A DNA stretch of 64,000 nt from Thereva unica (taxonomy: Eukaryota > Arthropoda > Insecta > Diptera > Therevidae), in contig OX465282.1 in NCBI GenBank assembly GCA_949987705.1, positions 127,368,310 through 127,432,309 of the forward strand, in the 5' to 3' direction. The translations under genes and the position numbers were made by a program. How positions within the stretch are numbered: the stretch's first letter is position 1; each line of letters opens with the position of its first letter. Below the pieces are notes generated by a model. That model saw nothing but the letters and a program-made list of their open reading frames with translations, was not told the DNA's origin and made no database searches. Positions 60,440 to 64,000 of this stretch are shown in pieces.

Positions 60440-60690
60440 ACAAAGACCCAGAGTTCCCGTCAAACTAAAAGATTCATTCAAATCGACAATGCTAAAGCAG
60501 GAAAACTTTAAACTTTCAACAGGCGGAAGCTAAAAAGAATAACAGAGGTCATGGCGCAACACTCAATCTTCGCTTAAGTATTATTTAGATAGAATAGGGC
60601 TGGGAGTTAATTATAGCTATCGATTCTGCAGACCAGCTCCTGAAACAGAAGAGTGGAAGAGGTTGGGTATCCTCCATCGGGACATGAATC
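60440..60690 (+). pseudogene. I/R1-like ORF2 C-terminus, degenerate
   Basis: Homologous at DNA level to 32890-33120: AACTAAAAGATTCATTCAAA, AACTTTAAA and AGAATAGGGCTGGGAGTTAA match in order. In translation the region YSYRFCRPAPETEEWKR keeps traces of the zinc motif; the first Cys is lost. Confidence 0.65.
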
Positions 60691-60719
60691 CTAAATCAAT
60701 TTAAGCTACGTATACATGT

Positions 60720-61980
60720 CGACGTTTCAACTCGAAGGTTTTCAATGACAGGGCTGGCACAATGGTTGCAGAGCCTGTAAAGACGCCCCCTCAAAGAATG
60801 CCATCTAATGAATGTAAATGGTCAACACATCAGCTCTAAATTTGAGTACAAATGTACATAAACTGCAACGATTATAAAACCTGAACTGCGCGATCCGTGA
60901 ACGATACTTCCGCTACAAGTTTTTGCTTGTATTTAGCACCAAAACATCCGGTTATGTTCCAATCGCCTGCCAAGGATCTTCGAGCTGTTTGCAATTAAAA
61001 TTAATTAAAATGTGTAAACATGTAAACTATCGACAAAATATCAAATTCAAATTGTTTCTATCTTAAATGAAAATCTAAAAGCGAAACCACTTTTTCATAA
61101 TACAAAAAGCCCTGAATGCCAGAGTTCTATTTTGGTATATCACATCACATACTTAACCAAATTGATTATAAAAGCCAACTTGGAAGTAATTTCCGCAACG
61201 CATTTTCTTCTTCATATATCACGTACCTGTCCACTAAGATCCATTTCACATCAAAAAACATCCGACACAAAACCATACATAATAATTTTTCATCGATAAT
61301 AATAATAATAATAAAAATTCTTCATTATGAATGAATGAATGAAACATATTCGTCGTCTCAAATTATTCCATTTTATCTGTGCATATATTAAATTGCACGA
61401 AGTTCAGAAATGTTTTTTTTTTATTTTGTTGTATATTTTATTTAATTTAAACATTTTGTAATTTACATTTTAAAAAACATCGAATTTCAATTTTATTGTT
61501 CTGTCTGGAAATTAAGGTATTGTTATTCACTTCATGCTCGCTCCAATCAAACCATTCCTTTTTTTCACGCGCTTACAAACTGGTAAACATTTTTAATTAA
61601 TTGAATTAAAATTTAAATTCCATGAATGTTTATTGTTCTTGAAACAGAAATATGTAAAAGTTTTAAATATTTTGATATTTTATTCTGTGTTTTTGTTGAT
61701 ATTGGAGGGTTATTACCACACATGAACTAAAAACTTTTGATACACTGTGCTTTTGCTTGCAATATTTTTTGTTCAATTGATTTTAGCAGGAGTTCTGTGC
61801 ATTCTTTATGGGCAGAAGTTCATCCTGATGGTATCCGTCAAACAGTGCTGTAACTCTAAAATTAATGGGTAAACTTATACACATGAAGAATGCACTAGAG
61901 CCCTAGCTAACGATTGGTCTATTGTGATTTAAGTAAAATTAGATTCTATGTTCTAATATTTATTAATTTCAATCATATCT
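60720..61980. other. Unassigned intronic sequence
   Basis: No gene is recognised. A short (ATA)n microsatellite lies near 61297-61315 and a GAATGAATGAATGAA run near 61329. Confidence 0.5.
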
Positions 61981-61982
61981 AG

Positions 61983-62114
61983 GTTGTCGACGAACATTTT
62001 GCTCAAGCTAAGCCAGAACCAAAAAATAATAAAACACATATAGTCAAATCCGATTGGTTTTGGTATACCATACAAAATGGATACGCGGACGAAATGGATT
62101 ATCTATTCGGTGAT
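61983..62114 (+). CDS. pbl: pebble/ECT2 exon: second half of BRCT2
   Basis: The acceptor AG is at 61981-61982 and the donor GTAAGT starts at 62115. It has 44 codons, phase 0 at both ends: VVDEHFAQAKPEP, then HIVKSDWFWYTIQNGYADEM and DYLFGD (residues 240-283). The Trp in SDWFW is the conserved core residue of the last BRCT helix. Joined directly to 51337 it completes BRCT2, the last domain before the linker. A 9.3 kb transposon-rich intron separates it from the candidate cassette exon. Confidence 0.96.
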
Positions 62115-62174
62115 GTAAGTAATAAAAAAAATGTTTTAATTCATAATACTAATATATTTAAATTTTGTTTATAG

Positions 62175-62525
62175 TACCTAGATAGTATAGCAAATACACC
62201 AGGAACAGATCGTCGTGACTCATTACCAATTAGTTTCAATAAACGAAAACGGAAACGATTCTCACAACGTATACAGGCAGAAGGAACACCAATTGGATCT
62301 GGAAAACGACGTTCATCTGTATCAGATGCTGGATTACTCTCTGTATCCGGAAGTTTCCTAGACTGCACAGCTAGCCCAGACAAGCACGAAAGTGGAAAAT
62401 TGAAACCTGAAACTGAACCTGCTGTAGAGCAAACTCCAAAAAATAAATCTATGCGATATAACCATTTCATGGATCTATATAGCACAGAATCAAATTATGT
62501 TGGAATTTTAGACACAATCCTGAAT
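62175..62525 (+). CDS. pbl: pebble/ECT2 exon: basic linker and start of DH domain
   Basis: A 60-bp intron precedes it (AG at 62173-62174); the donor GTGAGT starts at 62526. The 117 codons (residues 284-400) start YLDSIANTPGTDRRDSLPIS and carry the basic cluster KRKRKRF (about 306-312), a nuclear-localisation-type signal in the BRCT-DH linker, as expected for a protein held in the nucleus in interphase. Ser-rich and TP sites follow (AEGTPIGSG, EQTPKNK). The exon ends with RYNHFMDLYSTESNYVGILD and TILN, the first conserved helix (CR1) of the DH domain, the catalytic module that promotes GDP release from Rho1/RhoA. Confidence 0.96.
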
Positions 62526-62589
62526 GTGAGTTTTGTTTTGACACTATATGCTCTCATATTGATTTTTATGTTTCAATTAATTTTTACAG

Positions 62590-62720
62590 CTTTTTAAAAT
62601 ACCCCTTGAAGAAAAGGCTGAATCAGGAGATGCACTTCTGAATAAGTCCGAGGTGCGGGCGATTTTTAATAATTTTCTACCAATTCATTATGTTCATAGA
62701 CAGATGCTAGAACGTCTGAG
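62590..62720 (+). CDS. pbl: pebble/ECT2 exon: DH domain, early helices
   Basis: A 64-bp intron precedes it (AG at 62588-62589, TTTTTACAG); the donor GTAACA starts at 62721. It reads LFKIPLEEKAESGDALLNKS, EVRAIFNNFLPIHYVHRQML and ERLR (residues 401-444), matching the ECT2-type DH helix after CR1 (LFQVPLEE in vertebrates). It ends in phase 2 within an Arg codon. Confidence 0.95.
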
Positions 62721-62799
62721 GTAACACACAAAATTCAATAATTACCACCAAAAACTTATTTTCATCATATTCATTTCTCATTTCAAAACAAAAAACCAG

Positions 62800-63065
62800 A
62801 GAACTTCAAACAAAATGGCAAGAGGATTGCTTAATCGGACAAATAATTCTTCAGCATAGAGATGATCTGATTAAAGCTTATCCACCATATGTGAATTTCT
62901 TTGAACAGATGAAAGAAACTCTAATACAATGTGATACACAAAATCCCAGATTTCATGCATTTCTAAAAATCAATCAAGCAAAACCAGAATGTGGACGACA
63001 AAGCCTTCAGGATTTAATGATTCGTCCTGTTCAACGGTTGCCTAGTATAAGCCTACTGTTAAATG
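62800..63065 (+). CDS. pbl: pebble/ECT2 exon: DH domain core (CR3); last exon in window
   Basis: A 79-bp intron precedes it (AG at 62798-62799); the donor GTAAGT starts at 63066. It encodes residues 444-532: RELQTKWQEDCLIGQIIL, KAYPPYVNFFEQMKETL, then RFHAFLKINQAKPECGRQSL and MIRPVQRLPSISLLLN. The last stretch is the conserved CR3 helix that contacts the Rho GTPase and is almost identical between fly and human ECT2. The exon ends in phase 1 (AAT G|gtaagt), so the final codon, probably Asp, is completed beyond the window. The rest of DH, the PH domain and the C-terminal tail, about 300 residues in fly Pebble, are not present here. Confidence 0.96.
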
Positions 63066-64000
63066 GTAAGTAAATTGTTGTTGCGGTGTAACTTTTTAAT
63101 TAATACCCATTCTCTTCATTCTTCTCATCGTCTCTCTCTCTATGCTACAATTGTAGCGCACCTATTTTTGCTAGTAATACACCGACCCAATTATACAGGA
63201 TAATAGAGTATAAGTGGTTTTTATAATCGTACGTGTGTATACTCGACTCGATTTTATAAGATTTATGTGATGCGCATTTAATTTTAAGCATTCTCTTTGA
63301 AAAAGATATATGGAAATTATTGTGGTGATTTAAATTGCAACGATTACGGGCAAATTATACCACAACGCGTTGTGCTGTTATTTATTTCTGGATACGTGTT
63401 TCGTTGAAAATTATGTTTGAATCAATAAAATGCGTTTTTCTATGCTATATGATGGTATCAAAGTGTTTAATGTTCAGAAAATTGACTATCGATTAAAATT
63501 AATGCCCTGCACATATAGTTGGTTTCAGACAATTTTCAATAGAATTTATTGAGATCTTGAGATCTAGGTAGGTAGGTGAAGGGCTGCCTCCAGTGCGAGC
63601 GGAGGGCCAAATAGCAAATTTTGTTTCCAAAACTCGTGAACCTTGGTTGTGCAGTGGTTGTTTTGTCGGTTGTGACGAATGCCTAAAGCCATCCTGTGGA
63701 ATTTAGGAAGCTTAAGGCCCTCCGCACACGAGTCGACTGTTTTGCAATTCTAGTTGCATTCGCAGCTGTTATGTGACCTTGCCTGTGTACGCAAGTTGGA
63801 ATCCATATACGGGTCAACAGAAACGAGATCAATTAGATACTAGTTTTAACTAGTAGCGTGCTACTGTTCTTGCCGGTCGCAAGCGATTTCAGTTGCGTGG
63901 TTGCCCTCAAAGTTTATTCAACAAAATCTTCGTGACTAAAAATTTGTGGGCAGAGAACAACGGTAGATCAAAAATCAGTTGCTCTCATGCGTGGGCAAAG
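63066..64000 (+). other. pbl intron, start only
   Basis: This is the 5' part of the intron after the CR3-encoding exon (GTAAGT at 63066), running off the window. It has no exon I can see. A MITE begins at 63716, and a dispersed-repeat-like stretch with TAGGTAGGTAGGTGAAGGGC lies at about 63565. Confidence 0.85.
63716..64000. mobile_element. PIF/Harbinger-like MITE, second copy, runs off window
   Basis: GGCCCTCCGCACACGAGTCG, then ACTG, CAATTCTAGTTGCAT and TGACCTTGCCTGTGTACGCA match the right end of the 6051-6575 element read in reverse. TAA precedes it (63713-63715), as expected for this family. The far end is outside the window. Confidence 0.8.

Larger units (their letters stand above)
52699..61982 (+). 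other. pbl intron, 9.3 kb (10.6 kb if the cassette is skipped)
   Basis: The intron starts at the GTACTA donor of the candidate cassette exon and ends at AG 61981-61982. It contains a short duplicated sequence (53364-53443), a SINE (54700-54895), a fragment with a hAT-like end (54892-54960), repeat-family B pieces (55030-55570), a minus-strand jockey-like RT (55800-56235), a family-1 3' end (58350-58686), an I-like RNase H fragment (58960-59700), a minus-strand RT fragment (60013-60405) and an I-like C-terminal fragment (60440-60690). About 56240-58170 and 60720-61980 are AT-rich with nothing recognisable. Confidence 0.8.

Overview
This window is eukaryotic and almost certainly from an insect. 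It is AT-rich, has GT-AG introns, and is crowded with degenerate non-LTR retrotransposons, short inverted-repeat elements and at least one tRNA-derived SINE. The only cellular protein-coding gene I can support is the orthologue of Drosophila pebble (pbl; vertebrate ECT2), the Rho guanine-nucleotide exchange factor needed for cytokinesis. The protein looks closest to dipteran Pebble, which suggests a fly, but I cannot name the species.

Layout. Positions 1-36,564 hold no recognisable cellular coding exon. They contain long unique AT-rich stretches, a few GC/CpG-rich islands (about 18.4, 22.5 and 30.2-31.0 kb) and many mobile-element remains. The pbl gene runs on the + strand from the first recognisable coding exon at 36,565 to beyond the right edge. 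Eight constitutive-looking exons were placed by splice site and reading phase: 36565-36790, 43063-43198, 50909-51015, 51088-51337, 61983-62114, 62175-62525, 62590-62720 and 62800-63065. They join into about 532 codons encoding BRCT0, BRCT1 and BRCT2, a basic nuclear-localisation-type linker, and the first part of the DH (RhoGEF) domain. The rest of DH, the PH domain and the C-terminal tail lie past the window. Three introns are 6-10 kb and full of transposon debris; four are 60-80 bp.

The most interesting coding feature is an extra open exon at 51502-52698. It is exactly 399 codons, phase 0 at both ends, and sits between the two exons that together make BRCT2. Including it would keep the frame but split BRCT2 with a basic, Ser/Thr-Pro-rich segment. 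Skipping it gives the conserved protein. Reading through its donor gives a BRCT-only protein ending 31-33 bases later.

The repeat landscape comprises jockey-, R1/I- and RTE-like reverse transcriptase fragments on both strands, several with nested elements; a 3'-end family (a conserved tail next to a poly-A) in at least six copies; a PIF/Harbinger-like MITE with TTA target duplications; a 1.3 kb inverted-repeat element carrying two related satellites (45 and 81 bp); a 728 bp foldback element built from about ten 21-bp units per arm; a hAT-like element; Tc1-like and other hairpin MITEs; and a tRNA-derived SINE. Repeat edges are approximate unless a target duplication is given.
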